Origin: Procambarus clarkii
Taxonomy: Eukaryota > Arthropoda > Malacostraca > Decapoda > Cambaridae
Assembly: GCF_040958095.1 (NCBI RefSeq)
Contig: NC_091165.1
Coordinates: forward strand, 23,437,058-23,501,057
Length of the DNA: 64,000 bases
Direction: 5' to 3'
Both the position numbers and the translations under genes were made by a program. Within the stretch, counting starts at the first letter, position 1, and the number at the start of each line of letters is the position of its first letter. This document shows positions 35,801 to 44,525 of the stretch, piece by piece. The notes beneath the pieces are model-generated. The model was not told where the DNA came from, searched no databases, and saw nothing but the letters and a program-made list of their open reading frames with translations.

Positions 35801-36359
35801 AGGGTGGCAGGCTGGCTGTTAACCCCTAGGGAGCAAGCCTACCATTTAGTGGTAGTCGGCCATACAATTTTCTTCAAGCACTTATGTTGTGTCTATGCAT
35901 TCTTTTCTCAGTTTTGGGTCAAGCTCTGATTCCAAGCTTCCCTCGCCTCACATAGTGGGTCAGACTTTTGGTATTGACTTCTGAAGGCAAGGACGAGTCT
36001 TGGAGACCTGGCATAATTAGCTAAGGCTTGTCAGTACCAGAGCTAAGTTTGGGAAGCTTCTACTGAGGGGTTCTTCCCAAAAACTGTACTGTATATCATA
36101 GGGATGAGATGATGAAAGATGTAGAAAAGTGTGATCATAAGTTGGCAAGGAGTGAAGTGAGTTAATGCAGTCTTAGATAAAAATGGTAAATCTTTAAGAT
36201 ATGAAAGAAAAATTCTTACCTAGTGTCTGGTATTGAAAATGTGAATGATAGGAGCTGATTCCAAAAGGGATCATTGGCAGTAATGATCTCTGTGCTTACA
36301 AATCTCTTGAGGTACTGATTGGAGGCCAGCTCAATAATGCTGCTGCTACCAGCCCCCAT
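17645..36359 (-). CDS. DYM: Dymeclin, complete coding sequence in 11 exons
   Basis: Dymeclin is a peripheral Golgi protein needed for Golgi organisation and traffic. Exons on the minus strand: 36359-36220, 34821-34675, 34523-34393, 27239-27053, 25578-25451, 23928-23740, 21843-21536, 20821-20708, 19776-19582, 19300-19052, 17845-17645. All joins keep phase and give 662 codons plus TAA, against about 669 residues in vertebrates. The start MGAGSSS keeps the Gly2/Ser6 myristoylation pattern. Recognised blocks in order: [17 protein letters not shown]-like [102 protein letters not shown]-like [20 protein letters not shown] and [13 protein letters not shown]. No frame damage is seen. The extreme C-terminus diverges because it comes from a tandem repeat. 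Confidence 0.94.
18130..18670 (+). repeat. Decayed LINE reverse transcriptase in DYM intron 10
   Basis: With frame changes the plus strand reads [20 protein letters not shown], then a YTDFAK segment and [12 protein letters not shown], matching RT blocks (RPVSLTS..KxxERxL, Y-x-D-F-x-K-A-F-D, W-x-x-x-x-L). It is antisense to DYM and has many stops. Confidence 0.6.
19052..19300 (-). CDS. DYM: DYM exon 10 (residues 514-596)
   Basis: Acceptor CACATAG, donor GTATGT; both ends on codon boundaries (249 nt). It encodes [32 protein letters not shown] and [14 protein letters not shown]. The plus-strand frames over this segment are shadows. Confidence 0.94.
19582..19776 (-). CDS. DYM: DYM exon 9 (residues 449-513)
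   Basis: Acceptor TTTCAATAG, donor GTAAGT; 195 nt, phase 0 at both ends. It encodes [20 protein letters not shown] and [13 protein letters not shown], matching the helical-repeat middle of dymeclin. Confidence 0.94.
19870..19998 (-). repeat. tRNA-headed SINE, family C (5' part)
   Basis: Reading minus: GGGGCCTGATGGCTGAGTGG, an A-box, then GGGTCGATCCCCGGAGGAGG with the B-box, then the body start CAGTTTCTTTCACCCTGAT. The same body follows the heads at 55300 and 58700. It lies in DYM intron 8 in the sense orientation. Confidence 0.75.
20708..20821 (-). CDS. DYM: DYM exon 8 (residues 411-448)
   Basis: Acceptor TCTTCACAG, donor GTGAGT; 114 nt, phase 0. It encodes [20 protein letters not shown] and [18 protein letters not shown]. 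It is too small to appear as a clear open frame, but is diagnostic of dymeclin. Confidence 0.93.
21536..21843 (-). CDS. DYM: DYM exon 7 (residues 308-410)
   Basis: Acceptor CTTGCAG, donor GTAAGT; 308 nt. The first two bases complete an Asp codon from exon 6. It encodes [35 protein letters not shown] and [18 protein letters not shown]. Confidence 0.95.
22140..22530. repeat. Possible dispersed repeat in DYM intron 6
   Basis: The base composition is richer in GC and purines than flanking intron sequence, and open frames run on both strands, but no transposase or RT motif is visible. It is listed as a possible inserted repeat on composition only. Confidence 0.25.
22910..23700 (-). repeat. Penelope-like element remnant in DYM intron 6
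   Basis: The minus-strand frame 23466-23215 reads [20 protein letters not shown] and [14 protein letters not shown], the GIY-YIG endonuclease tail that is also seen at 51600-51760. Downstream (22910-23120) lie the purine-rich antisense of the CT-rich 3' UTR and, at 22915-22940, the antisense of ATAGTTCAGGACGGACC from the end of the 50.7-52.3 kb copy. It has lost RT and carries frameshifts. It is in DYM sense orientation. Confidence 0.8.
23740..23928 (-). CDS. DYM: DYM exon 6 (residues 245-307)
   Basis: Acceptor TTCTACAG; donor GTGTGT after CATG. It encodes [29 protein letters not shown] and [10 protein letters not shown], matching the GLWTVFTLG and LLLLVLVN blocks of dymeclin. Confidence 0.93.
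23985..24165 (+). repeat. tRNA-headed SINE, family B
   Basis: B-box GGTTCGATTCCTGG near 24016, then body blocks CCTAATCCCTCTGTTCACCT and AGCAGTAAATATGTACTCAG, shared with 38375-38580. It lies in DYM intron 5, antisense to the gene. Confidence 0.75.
24180..24690 (-). repeat. CR1/L2-like LINE RT tail remnant in DYM intron 5
   Basis: The minus-strand frame gives [36 protein letters not shown] and [14 protein letters not shown], equivalent to the C-terminal end of CR1/L2-like ORF2. Upstream stops and loss of the polymerase core show a truncated dead copy. Confidence 0.7.
25451..25578 (-). CDS. DYM: DYM exon 5 (residues 202-244)
   Basis: Acceptor TTGTTACAG, donor GTATGT. It encodes [20 protein letters not shown] and [18 protein letters not shown]. 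The codon split with exon 4 gives Lys, as expected from the family (HKYLMRG region). Confidence 0.92.
25859..25928. repeat. 35-bp direct duplication
   Basis: AAAATGTCTTCTAGGTGGTT and the following 15 bases occur twice in tandem with one substitution (T to C), inside DYM intron 4. Confidence 0.9.
26110..26320. repeat. GC-rich dispersed repeat fragment in DYM intron 4
   Basis: A GC-rich block (CCAGCAGCTCCCGGAGTGCT, GCCATCTGGTGGTGGCCAG) within AT-rich intron. It resembles decapod dispersed repeats by composition; no coding frame is seen. Confidence 0.35.
27053..27239 (-). CDS. DYM: DYM exon 4 (residues 140-201)
   Basis: Acceptor CAAATCAG, donor GTATGT. It encodes [20 protein letters not shown] and [27 protein letters not shown] four bases further was rejected because only GTATGT keeps phase with exon 5. 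Confidence 0.92.
28016..28270 (-). pseudogene. Unidentified open frame in DYM intron 3
   Basis: About 85 codons without a stop on the minus strand: [37 protein letters not shown] and [20 protein letters not shown], ending in TAG. A separate upstream frame (28340-28270) reads [19 protein letters not shown]. Basic N-terminus plus frameshift suggests a decayed mobile-element protein, but no transposase signature can be named. Confidence 0.3.
29865..30010. repeat. Dispersed repeat head, copy 1
   Basis: GAATGTAATGAAATGCCATT followed by a GC-rich CCCGGAGGCTCC block. The same GAATGTAATGAAATGCC head occurs at 35455. Confidence 0.55.
31845..31930 (+). repeat. tRNA-like SINE head fragment
   Basis: GTCGTGGTCCTTGAG and GCTGGTTCGATCCTG resemble A- and B-boxes spaced as in the other SINE heads. 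The body is not recognised. It lies in DYM intron 3. Confidence 0.45.
32880..33450 (-). repeat. Decayed CR1/L2-like LINE RT core in DYM intron 3
   Basis: The minus strand, with stops and frame changes, reads [16 protein letters not shown] and [14 protein letters not shown], fitting the K-x-x-P-I-x-K, exon-length and (D-x-x-K-A-F-D-x-V) neighbourhood of LINE RT. It is a very old insertion. Confidence 0.55.
33650..33930 (-). repeat. tRNA-headed SINE, family A, antisense to window
   Basis: Minus strand: A-box-like TGCAGTTGGTAAGACACTCG, B-box GGGTTCGTATCCTGGTCAGG, then CCCAGCAATGAATGGGTACC and GGCGGGTTGTATTCTGGGG, all shared with 712-1030. The 3' end is AT-rich near 33650. It is in DYM sense orientation. 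Confidence 0.8.
34393..34523 (-). CDS. DYM: DYM exon 3 (residues 96-139)
   Basis: Acceptor TCTCTACAG, donor GTAAGT. It encodes [20 protein letters not shown] and [20 protein letters not shown], equivalent to the IWQTHNALFI block of dymeclins. Confidence 0.93.
34675..34821 (-). CDS. DYM: DYM exon 2 (residues 47-95)
   Basis: Acceptor GTATTGCAG, donor GTAAGC. It encodes [20 protein letters not shown] and [21 protein letters not shown] stronger-looking upstream acceptor at 34878 was rejected because it breaks phase with exon 1; this one restores the family S-x-x-LLEE start. Confidence 0.92.
35450..36080. repeat. Dispersed repeat in DYM intron 1
   Basis: It starts with GAATGTAATGAAATGCC as at 29870, followed by CTCAGTGAGTCTCTGAGCC and a long GC-richer body. 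No coding potential is supported on either strand. Confidence 0.5.
36220..36359 (-). CDS. DYM: DYM exon 1, coding start
   Basis: The ATG at 36359-36357 was chosen because [20 protein letters not shown] matches dymeclin N-termini and keeps the N-myristoylation pattern. [11 protein letters not shown] is the family hallmark. The donor is GTAAGA. A TACTGCAG acceptor at 36379 would leave a 19-base 5' UTR on this exon, implying a separate upstream 5' exon. Confidence 0.94.
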
Positions 36360-36449
36360 CTTGTCAAGCTTTTGAGTGCTGCAGTAACTCTTACAATTGT
36401 GTAATGTCAAGCTTGAATCACACACCTCATTACAGAACAGTACTGTATA

Positions 36450-38370
36450 TGATCTGGAAAAAATTATAGATAATTACAAAACTAAAAATATCAAATTGCC
36501 AACTTAAAACTTAATACATATCGATTAAAATAAATTATAGTGCATGTAGGTCTTTTTCCATGTACGTAGTGTAGTATACATTCACCGTCCCGCCATCCAA
36601 TCGTCTTGCATCAGATTGCAACTGCATCATAAACTAAGGACATCAGAATATTGTACACTGTATTGTACTGGTAGTAATAAAACACATTATACAGTAATGG
36701 TACTAACCAAGGGTTTAATTGTTCCTCCACATACAATCTTAAAATATTAGCTATGTAAGTGTGATTGTGTTAATTGTGGAAAGTAGAAGTTGAGACTTCA
36801 GGATGAGTTGCAGAGGTTCCAGGGTTACAAGGAGGTGCAACATGATAGGCTGTAATTCAAAAATTCTTTGTAGCCCTCTCAAAAGTCTAATAGTATACAT
36901 AGCTCTAAAACTTCATTTTTTAAACTTTTGTCTATAATCTATAAAAATTAGCATACTCTAAGTACTGACAGCAGTTCTTCTCCTCACATACTTTAAAATT
37001 TCCTCAAAGTACTTTTCTACCTCTGATATTTACTAGAGTTCTTTGCTTCTCCTCCTCCATTAAGCTCTTTGAATCTTGGAAATCAGCAGCCGTCATATTT
37101 GTACCTCAAGACCGTGTTATAAATTTTTCCTCATCTAAATTTTTTGATGCCATAGTAGCAGGCTGTTTCATCTTTTATATAAAATAGAGTAGGGTGAGAA
37201 AGGAATTCTTCAATGGCCACAGGATGCACAAAAACATGTTAGATTGGGGGTAACAGGTGCAGAGGTTTCTCATTAAGTATGGGAGGCAAGGAGCAGGGAA
37301 GGCAATTGGTAGACTTGTCTTCGACAGTTAAACTGATTGTACACACAAAGTTGAACTGTGCAACAAAGTACTTTATCAAATTATTATTTGTTTAAGCAAT
37401 TTTTTATCTTATTAAACATCCAATAAGAACACCTAATATTCAAAGTCAAATAAAATTATCATTAGACCATTTTATGCTTGTAGACTAGCAAGAAGCCCTC
37501 CTCCCAGGGAATCCCCAACATAGGACCACATTTATTCAAGAGTTGGAGGTTTACAAAGCAACTGTTACTTTTCTGTGGGGCTAAACAGAGGGTTACATAT
37601 ATGGAAAAGGCCAAAGCATGTTCCTGCAAATCTTCAGAGGGTTATACAGGTTTAAGACCTGTATAACCAGGTTATACAGTACAGTACTGTATTTAAGACC
37701 TGTTCTTGCCAGGTTCTGAAGCTTACACAAGTGTAAGAATTGCAGCAGGTTCTTGCAAGGGAATTACACAGGTGCAAGACCTCAACATGTTAAAGAAATG
37801 GCTTAATTTATACAAAAATAATGAAACTAAAATTTTCATGTTTTATTAGATTATAAGTATGTAATTCAAATTTTCACTCACCTTCCATATGCAGGTGGCC
37901 CTTGTTTTGTGCAGGGAATTACATTCCTGTAAAAAAAAATGATTAAAAAATGCATATACTGTACAGTACTTGTGTGAATCTCTATATTGAAGTACTGTAT
38001 ATTGAAGACCTCTATATTATATGAGGAAAAAAAATTGCATATGAAATACCTCCAAAATACAACACTCAATAAAATAAAGCCCAGAATATTATGTGTAATG
38101 ATGGTAAAATATAATGCAAAACTTGGAAAAATGTGTTTACCTGTTATGTGGCTGCAAGTCTACTGATTATCTCAGCTCACTTCTGAGAGTTGTACTACAG
38201 CAACTGTATTGTAAAAACCATATTACAAATATGCATAATTTTTTTGTTTATTAGCCTTCAATTTATTGTATTTCATAAGTTAGACCGATTTATTGCATCT
38301 GTAATAAGTGTTATTTTACCCAAGTACTTCAAGTAAGTACTGTACTGTAGTACTGGGACCCAGTATTAAG
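36450..38370 (-). other. DYM: Probable 5' intron of DYM
   Basis: AT-rich, no exon supported. It contains an 11-bp hairpin at 37641-37667 (GTTATACAGGT, loop, ACCTGTATAAC) followed by a third copy of GGTTATACAG, and many CAGTACTGTA motifs. Confidence 0.4.
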
Positions 38371-38374
38371 TTCA

Positions 38375-38580
38375 GTCAGGTTCGTTCTCGACGCACAATC
38401 AAGAATTCCGGGTATGAACCCTAGGTGGGACAGAAATGGTTGGGCACATTTCCTTTCACCTAATGCCTCTGTTCACCTAGCAGCAAGTAGGTACGCAGGA
38501 GTTAGTCGGCTTGTTGTGGGGGATGCATTCTGAGAAGGGTCAGTAATTCGACCCTGAGGGGGGTGGGACCTTGATAAAAA
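38375..38580 (+). repeat. tRNA-headed SINE, family B
   Basis: A tRNA-like head (GTTCGTTCTCGACGC, GGGTATGAACCCTAGGTGGG) and the body CCTCTGTTCACCTAGCAGCA then GTAGGTACGCAGGAGTTAG; its end GGGTCAGTAATTCGACCCT can form a hairpin. Confidence 0.75.
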
Positions 38581-38787
38581 AAACCTAACGTGTATGAATA
38601 CACTCTGGCTTCCTGTCCCATAACAGTGAATTATTTTATATTATTGGAAATAATTTGTATTTACATAACTAGAAAAGATGATGTCCTTAGGTAAGATCCT
38701 TTCAATTATATTGTGCACATTTTCAACTACTGAAAGGGTAGGTGATGTTCCATAAGCCATCACTGGACCTGGTCTGTCACGAGATTG

Positions 38788-38860
38788 ATTGATTGATTGA
38801 TTGATGAAGATTAAGCCACCCAAAAGGTGGCACGGGCATGAATAGCCCGTAAGTGGTGAC
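38788..38860 (-). repeat. Retroelement 3' end with double hairpin and GATT tail
   Basis: On the minus strand: TTACGGGCTATTCATGCCCG and TGCCACCTTTTGGGTGGCTT form two stem-loops (ACGGGC/GCCCGT and CCACC/GGTGG) followed by (ATCA)n, read on plus as GATTGATTGATTGATTGATG. The same ending recurs at 49683-49736. This form is typical of short retroelement 3' ends recognised by a LINE RT. Confidence 0.7.
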
Positions 38861-39338
38861 CCTTTTGAGCCATTATTAATATCAATAGATGATACTGGAG
38901 ATCTGTGGAGGTGCGAAGGCACCCTGCGTGATGAGAGATGTCTCCCGTGTGTCATGAGAGGAGCACACCTGGCTTATAAAGTAAACCAGGGTGTATGATC
39001 AGGGTGCAAATGACTATGTACTCAGGCCAAATCAGTCAGGTACAGTCTTGAAGGAAGAAAACCATTACAACAAAGTAATACGACTGAAGCATTTAGCCCT
39101 TGGAGTACCACCTAAGTAACCAAGATTAAAAATATATATAACCATGCTAAGGGGCCAGGTTTCCCAAACAATACCCACTGATAAGAGGAACTAAATAACT
39201 ATTACAAATACAGAAAAAATAGCAACACAAGGGGGTTAACTCACAAGGTTAACCTAATGACGTGGGAGTCTTCACTGACACCTGGACACTAGACTCACGT
39301 CAACAACACATTCCCTCCCCCTTGGCTTTTCTCTTTAC

Positions 39339-39600
39339 CTTTCCGCCAAGATATCCCCCAACACGTCAAAACTGATTACCCTATCTTGCAAGACTATAGT
39401 AAAGAATGAGTTAGTAAGAGGACGCGAGGCACACACACACCAATCTTCAAGGTATTTCAGTGAGAACCTCGTCAACTTCCTTGGCCGCGAGCAGAGTGTA
39501 AACACGTCGACTGCTCCTGACGTCACAGGGAAGCCTCCATTCTAATAAAAACAATAATTAAACTATGTCATTTTTACTTGTAATCTTCTCATGGCATTTC
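39339..39600 (-). promoter_or_regulatory. Candidate DYM promoter and non-coding first exon
   Basis: A GC-richer island upstream of DYM carries a perfect CRE palindrome TGACGTCA at 39518-39525. On the minus strand a strong donor, GGAAAG/GTAAAG, ends a possible 5' UTR exon at 39339. The exon would splice to the acceptor just before the DYM start codon. No TATA box is evident. Confidence 0.45.
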
Positions 39601-39823
39601 CAAACTATATGCTAAAAAAAATGTATGTTATTTATACTGCCGTTATCAGTAAGAATGAAATTAATATAAATTATAACAAGTAAGGTTTTTATCATTAATT
39701 CTAATCCTATACCAAATATACCGAATATAATTTAAAAATATAAACTTTTTTTTGTATGTAACTTTCTTAGTTTTAAATTAAGCAGTCAAATTTTCTTTAA
39801 ATTATTTAAAGATAAATTCTTTC

Positions 39824-39856
39824 TATAGGCATATATTCTGCTAATATATGCCTATA
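39824..39856. repeat. Perfect 14-bp stem hairpin
   Basis: TATAGGCATATATT, a 5-base loop CTGCT, and AATATATGCCTATA. It sits just left of the nested transposon block. Confidence 0.85.
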
Positions 39857-40209
39857 TTTATGACCAACCACCATGCAGGCCCAGCGATATATGGGAATAT
39901 TAATTATTGGTGAACTTATTACCATAACATTCTCTCTATTTCTTAACATTCTCTCTACACTATCACAAAATTCTGGTAAACTGGTCGTCTCTTATTTAAG
40001 GACTCTAACGCTCCTCAAGTTCAAGTTCAAGTATGTTTATTGAGATAAGCAATAAATACATCTCAAAGGGATAGAGTAGCTTAGGCTATTTCTACCCCCC
40101 TCTACTTCAAGTCCCTCAAGGGGCGCACAAATTCAGTGAGTACAAATAGACATATAGCAGTACAAAAATCCCATTTAACATAGCATACAGCAAGTACAGC
40201 ATATAATTG

Positions 40210-40472
40210 TTACATTCTTGGGGCAAAATTCTTGTAGCTCCTAAGTATACTGTCTATTATACCATTATCGCACATCCAAACAATTTGATGTGGTACACTA
40301 TTTATTTCCTTATTTCTATATTTTTCAATAAGGTGACACTCTAATACATAATGTTCTAAGGTGTGGGCGGACGGCATACTACATAATTTACACTCCTTAT
40401 CTTTTTCACTGACATCAACACCGTATTGCCAGATATATTTATATCCTAATCGTAATCTCATGTAAATTGAAT
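40210..40472 (-). CDS. C-terminal end of I-element ORF2, beyond the CR1/L2-like insertion
   Basis: IYMRLRLGYKYIWQYGVDVS, then ECKLCSMPSAHTLEHYVLEC, a Cys-Cys-His-His-Cys knuckle like CKLCQQNYSHTLRHYVMEC of the second I-like element. The frame agrees with that of ORF2 on the other side of the insertion. It stops at TAA next to the 3' UTR. Confidence 0.85.
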
Positions 40473-40478
40473 CATAAG

Positions 40479-41158
40479 AACATAAGAACAAAGGTAACTG
40501 CAGAAGGCCTATTGGCCCATACGAGGCAGCTCCTATTCTATAACCACCCAATCCCACTCATATACTTGTCCAACCCGTGCTTGAAACAATCGAGGGACCC
40601 CACCTCCACAATGTTACGCGGCAATTGGTTCCACAAATCAACAACCCTGTTACTGAACCAGTATTTACCCAAGTCTTTCCTAAATCTAAACTTATCCAAT
40701 TTATACCCATTGTTTCGTGTTCTGTCCTGTGTTGATACTTTTAATACCCTATTAATATCCCCCCGGTTATGTCCATTCATCCACTTGTAAACCTCTATCA
40801 TGTCACCCCTAACTCTTCGCCTTTCCAGTGAATGCAACTTAAGCTTTGTTAATCTTTCTTCATATGAAAGATTTCTAATTTGGGGAATTAACTTAGTCAT
40901 CCTACGCTGGACACGTTCAAGTGAATTTATATCCATTCTATAATATGGCGACCAAAACTGAACTGCATAATCTAAATGGGGCCTAACTAGAGCAAGATAT
41001 AGCTTGAGAACCACACCAGGTGTCTTGTTACTAACGCTGCGATTAATAAATCCAAGTGTCCGATTTGCCTTATTACGAACATTTATGCATTGATCTTTTT
41101 GTTTTAAATTCTTACTAATCATAACTCTTGGAATCCTTCCAAGTAGACTTTCCTTTAC
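40479..41158 (-). mobile_element. CR1/L2-like LINE fragment inserted in I-element ORF2
   Basis: A 5'-truncated 680-bp insert is flanked by CATAAG at 40473-40478 and 41159-41164. On the minus strand it ends in the tail GTTCTTATGTTCTTATG. An uninterrupted frame of about 200 codons reads LYLALVRPHLDYAVQFWSPY, LERVQRRMTKLIPQIRNLSY, GDMIEVYKWMNG and FSNRVVDLWNQLPRNIVEV, the RT thumb and C-terminal region of CR1/L2-like elements. The open frame and clean target site suggest recent insertion. Confidence 0.88.
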
Positions 41159-41164
41159 CATAAG

Positions 41165-44100
41165 TGAAGGACGAATTTGTATTTATTATTGAATAATTCT
41201 TAAGTGTGTTACTACTGTCCACCATTGCCATTCTCTTTATCATTTCTTCACCCTCCTGAATCACCTTGAGTCTTGTTTTTATTTGTTTCAAGGTTAACTG
41301 ACATACAACATCAACAAGAGTTTTTTCAGTGGCTCTCTTCGCTATGTCATCAACTACCTCATTCAACAGTATTCCCACATGTGAAGGGATCCACATGAAT
41401 CTTACTTTATACCCAGTTTTTTCTAGTCTCTTAACATTCTCTCTACACTCTATCACAATATTCTGATATACTGGGCGTCTGCTATTTAAAGACTCTAACG
41501 CTCCTCTGCTGTCAATAAAGAAGCAAGCATTTTTACCACATTTGACTACTTCCTGTAATCCTGCTAATACTCCTTGGAGTTCAGCCTGCGTTGAAGAGAC
41601 ATTGTCAGTTAAGCGGCGTCCAATAACAGTATCTACAGTGCCGATGTCAGTGTACTCCCTGATCAAGACTCCACATCCTGCCTTCCCATCCCTAGCTACT
41701 GACCCATCACAATATACATGTAGAGTGTTTTCCGTAGGCAGTTTTCTAATTATACAATCATATGTTGCCCTCAGCTCTCCTATTTCATACATACTTTTTT
41801 TCTTATGCAAGGGAGTAATTACTACATCTACATTACAATCCTCCCATGGTGGTGTAAATTTTCTCTTTGGCACAGCAATACACTCTGTAATAACATCATA
41901 CTTTATAACATTATAACATAATTTGTTCATATATACTCTCTTCTTCATCATACACTGTTCACTACTTCCCACCTTTTGAACCGAGAGGATTAATTCATTA
42001 GCTCCCCCACCTCTCATTAATCTAATGGCAGAGGCTACATTTATCTCTGAAATTCTATCCCCAATACTCTGCAGATTCAACTCCATCCTCATTATCTCAA
42101 TCATAGCATTTCTTGGGCATCCTAAGATAATTCTCATTGCTTCATTTTGTACCTTCTCCAACTTGCCCATCCTACCTTTACCAAAACAAGAAATGACAGG
42201 TGCAGCATAATCAATAAGAGATCTTACAGTACTCAAGTATAACATTCGTAGCACAGGGACTCCCACTCCCTTTCCACAGCATGCCAAAGCCTTCAGAGGT
42301 TGTAATCTCTTCCGACATTGACCCAACAGTCTGTTCATCTCAGCTTCCAAACTCTCATGGGTATATCCAACATATATGCCTAAATATTTATATATATTAA
42401 CTCTCTCTATATTTTTATCGTTTATTTTCAAAACAATGGGGCTCCGACTTCTACATTCAAACTTAGTTTTGTTTTCATTAACCACCAATCCCATATGGTG
42501 ACACAGGTTTCCGAAATTGTCCAACACTGTTTGAACCTTTGAAATATCTTTGCCCTGAAATAAAATATCATCGGCATATATGATCGGAGTTACCCCATTT
42601 GAGTATCTCTCAGATGCTATCTTATTCATTAGTACATTAAACAGGGTGGGACTCAAAACTCCTCCCTGAGGTGTGCCGAGTTCAAAAGACCTCACACCTG
42701 ACATACAACCTTGATACCACACCTGAGCCTTCCTTTCGTAAAGATAATCCCCTATCCAGCGCAATAATTTCCCTTTAACACCAAGACTAGCTAATTCATA
42801 TAAAATAACCTCTTTGTTGGCTTTATCAAAAGCTCCTTGTAAATCAATGAAAATTCTATAATAATCATTTTCATTAGCTAGACATTTAATAATACAATCA
42901 GAGGTACTTTTTCCTTTGAGGAACCCGAACAAATTACTAGACAGCTGATCACCTATTATATATAAAAGTCTATTTAAAATGATCCTCTCCATCATTTTAC
43001 AAAAACACGAGGTTAAAGACACAGGTCTATACTCTCCATTGGCTTTAGGGATAGGGATGATCATAGCTTTTTTCCATTTACTGGGAATACTGCCCTCTTT
43101 ATAACTAATATTAAAGAGGTCTAAAAGTGGGCTTTTCGTCATAGTGGCAAGTTCATTAAGTATTTCATAAGTTACTCCATCCTCCCCAGGTGCGGTAGAT
43201 TTCCCAACTTTAATCGCCGTTATTAGTTCTTCTCTGGTAATACCTGTGCAAGTGACATCACCACTGTTACCTGCTATAAGTATAAAATCCTTTCTTAGAT
43301 CTTTCCAAGAATCTAATGACTCTCTCGTTACAGCGGGTAATGAACTAAGTTTGGCAGCTTCCGCCCATTTATTTACGAGCTCATTTGCAATTCCTTGCGG
43401 GTCTGGATGTGCAACAAAATTGTGCTTTTTACCCCTTATTTTATTTACGTCTTGCCAGATTTCCTTCAAGTTTCTGTTACTCCCAACTTTCTCTGCAAAT
43501 TCCTGCCAATACTTGCTCCTAATTTCCTTTCTCTTCTCCCCACACAGCCTAGCAACTGCCAGTAAAGCATTCTTCCCTTCCTCAGTCCTACCATTCCTAT
43601 TCCAATCCCTGTGAGCTCTCCTCATTGTTAATGTCCACCCCTTAAGCATCTTGTCATGTGTATAATTTTCTTTTCTGGGGGGATGCCTTTTTATACTAGA
43701 TGGTTTCCGGTTCAATGTTGCATTAAATACATCTACCTCCTTAATTAAATCTTCATAAAATGCTTCTGCCGAAACCGGCTTATAAGTATCATACCAAGAC
43801 TTAATATGGCCGACAAGACCCCTTAATTCTCCCTCATTAAACTTTAACCTTTTCCTCTGAAGGCAGGCATGCTTTTTATCTAGTTTAAGCTGTATTTGTA
43901 ATGCAAAATGATCACTTAGCATTTCATCCACAGTAAGACAATTCCCCTCTATGCCCTCAGCATTTATTAAACAAGCATAATCTAATCTCCCTCCCCTCAA
44001 ATGAGTAGGAGAGGGCTCGCCCAGCAGTTGAACATCTTCATGTTCCTGCAAAAACTGGTACCATCTGCAACCATTCCTATTTGCTTTACCCCTTGATCCT

Positions 44101-44525
44101 AAAGCTGGATGTCTGGCATTAAAATCCCCTACCACAAGTGTATCTTCAGAAAAGAAGGAATCTGGCAAGTATCGTAAATCAAGGGAGCTATCAGAGATGT
44201 ATAGATTAATGAAATTTAACTCTCGGTCCTTTAATTGTATCCGCAAGCTAATACTTTCAATACCTCTATATCTCTGAGGGATTCCAGTTATCTCGGCAGG
44301 TATGGTACTTTTGACATAACATGAGACCCCCCTAGTTCCTCCATCAGCATATAAGTGAAAGCCTCTATAGCCATTTAGCCTCAGTATGCTACCATCCCTA
44401 TCCCCAGTTTCCTGGAGTGCTACTATGTCAATATCCTCTCTAAGAGTATAATAGTGTACATCCACTGCTCTAGTTTTTAATCCATTAATGTTCCAAGATA
44501 ATATTCTCAATTTACTTTCATCCAT
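41165..44525 (-). CDS. I-element ORF2: endonuclease, reverse transcriptase, RNase H
   Basis: Starting at ATG 44525-44523 (MDESKLRILSWNINGLKTRA), about 1120 codons stay open up to the CR1/L2-like insert. The APE endonuclease shows LSWNINGLK, ALQETGDRD, VVGDFNARHPALGS and LSDHFALQ. RT follows with YRPVSLTSCFCKMMERI, FIDLQGAFDKANK, GTPQGGVLSPTLFNVL and IIYADDILFQG, keeping the catalytic A-D-D. RNase H shows VYCDGS, TQAELQG, FIDSRGAL and WIPSHVGI plus VVDDIAKRA, so D-E-D and the later Asp are present. RNase H after RT places it in the I group. All catalytic motifs are intact. The longer upstream frame start at 44651 overlaps ORF1 and is not used. Confidence 0.93.
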
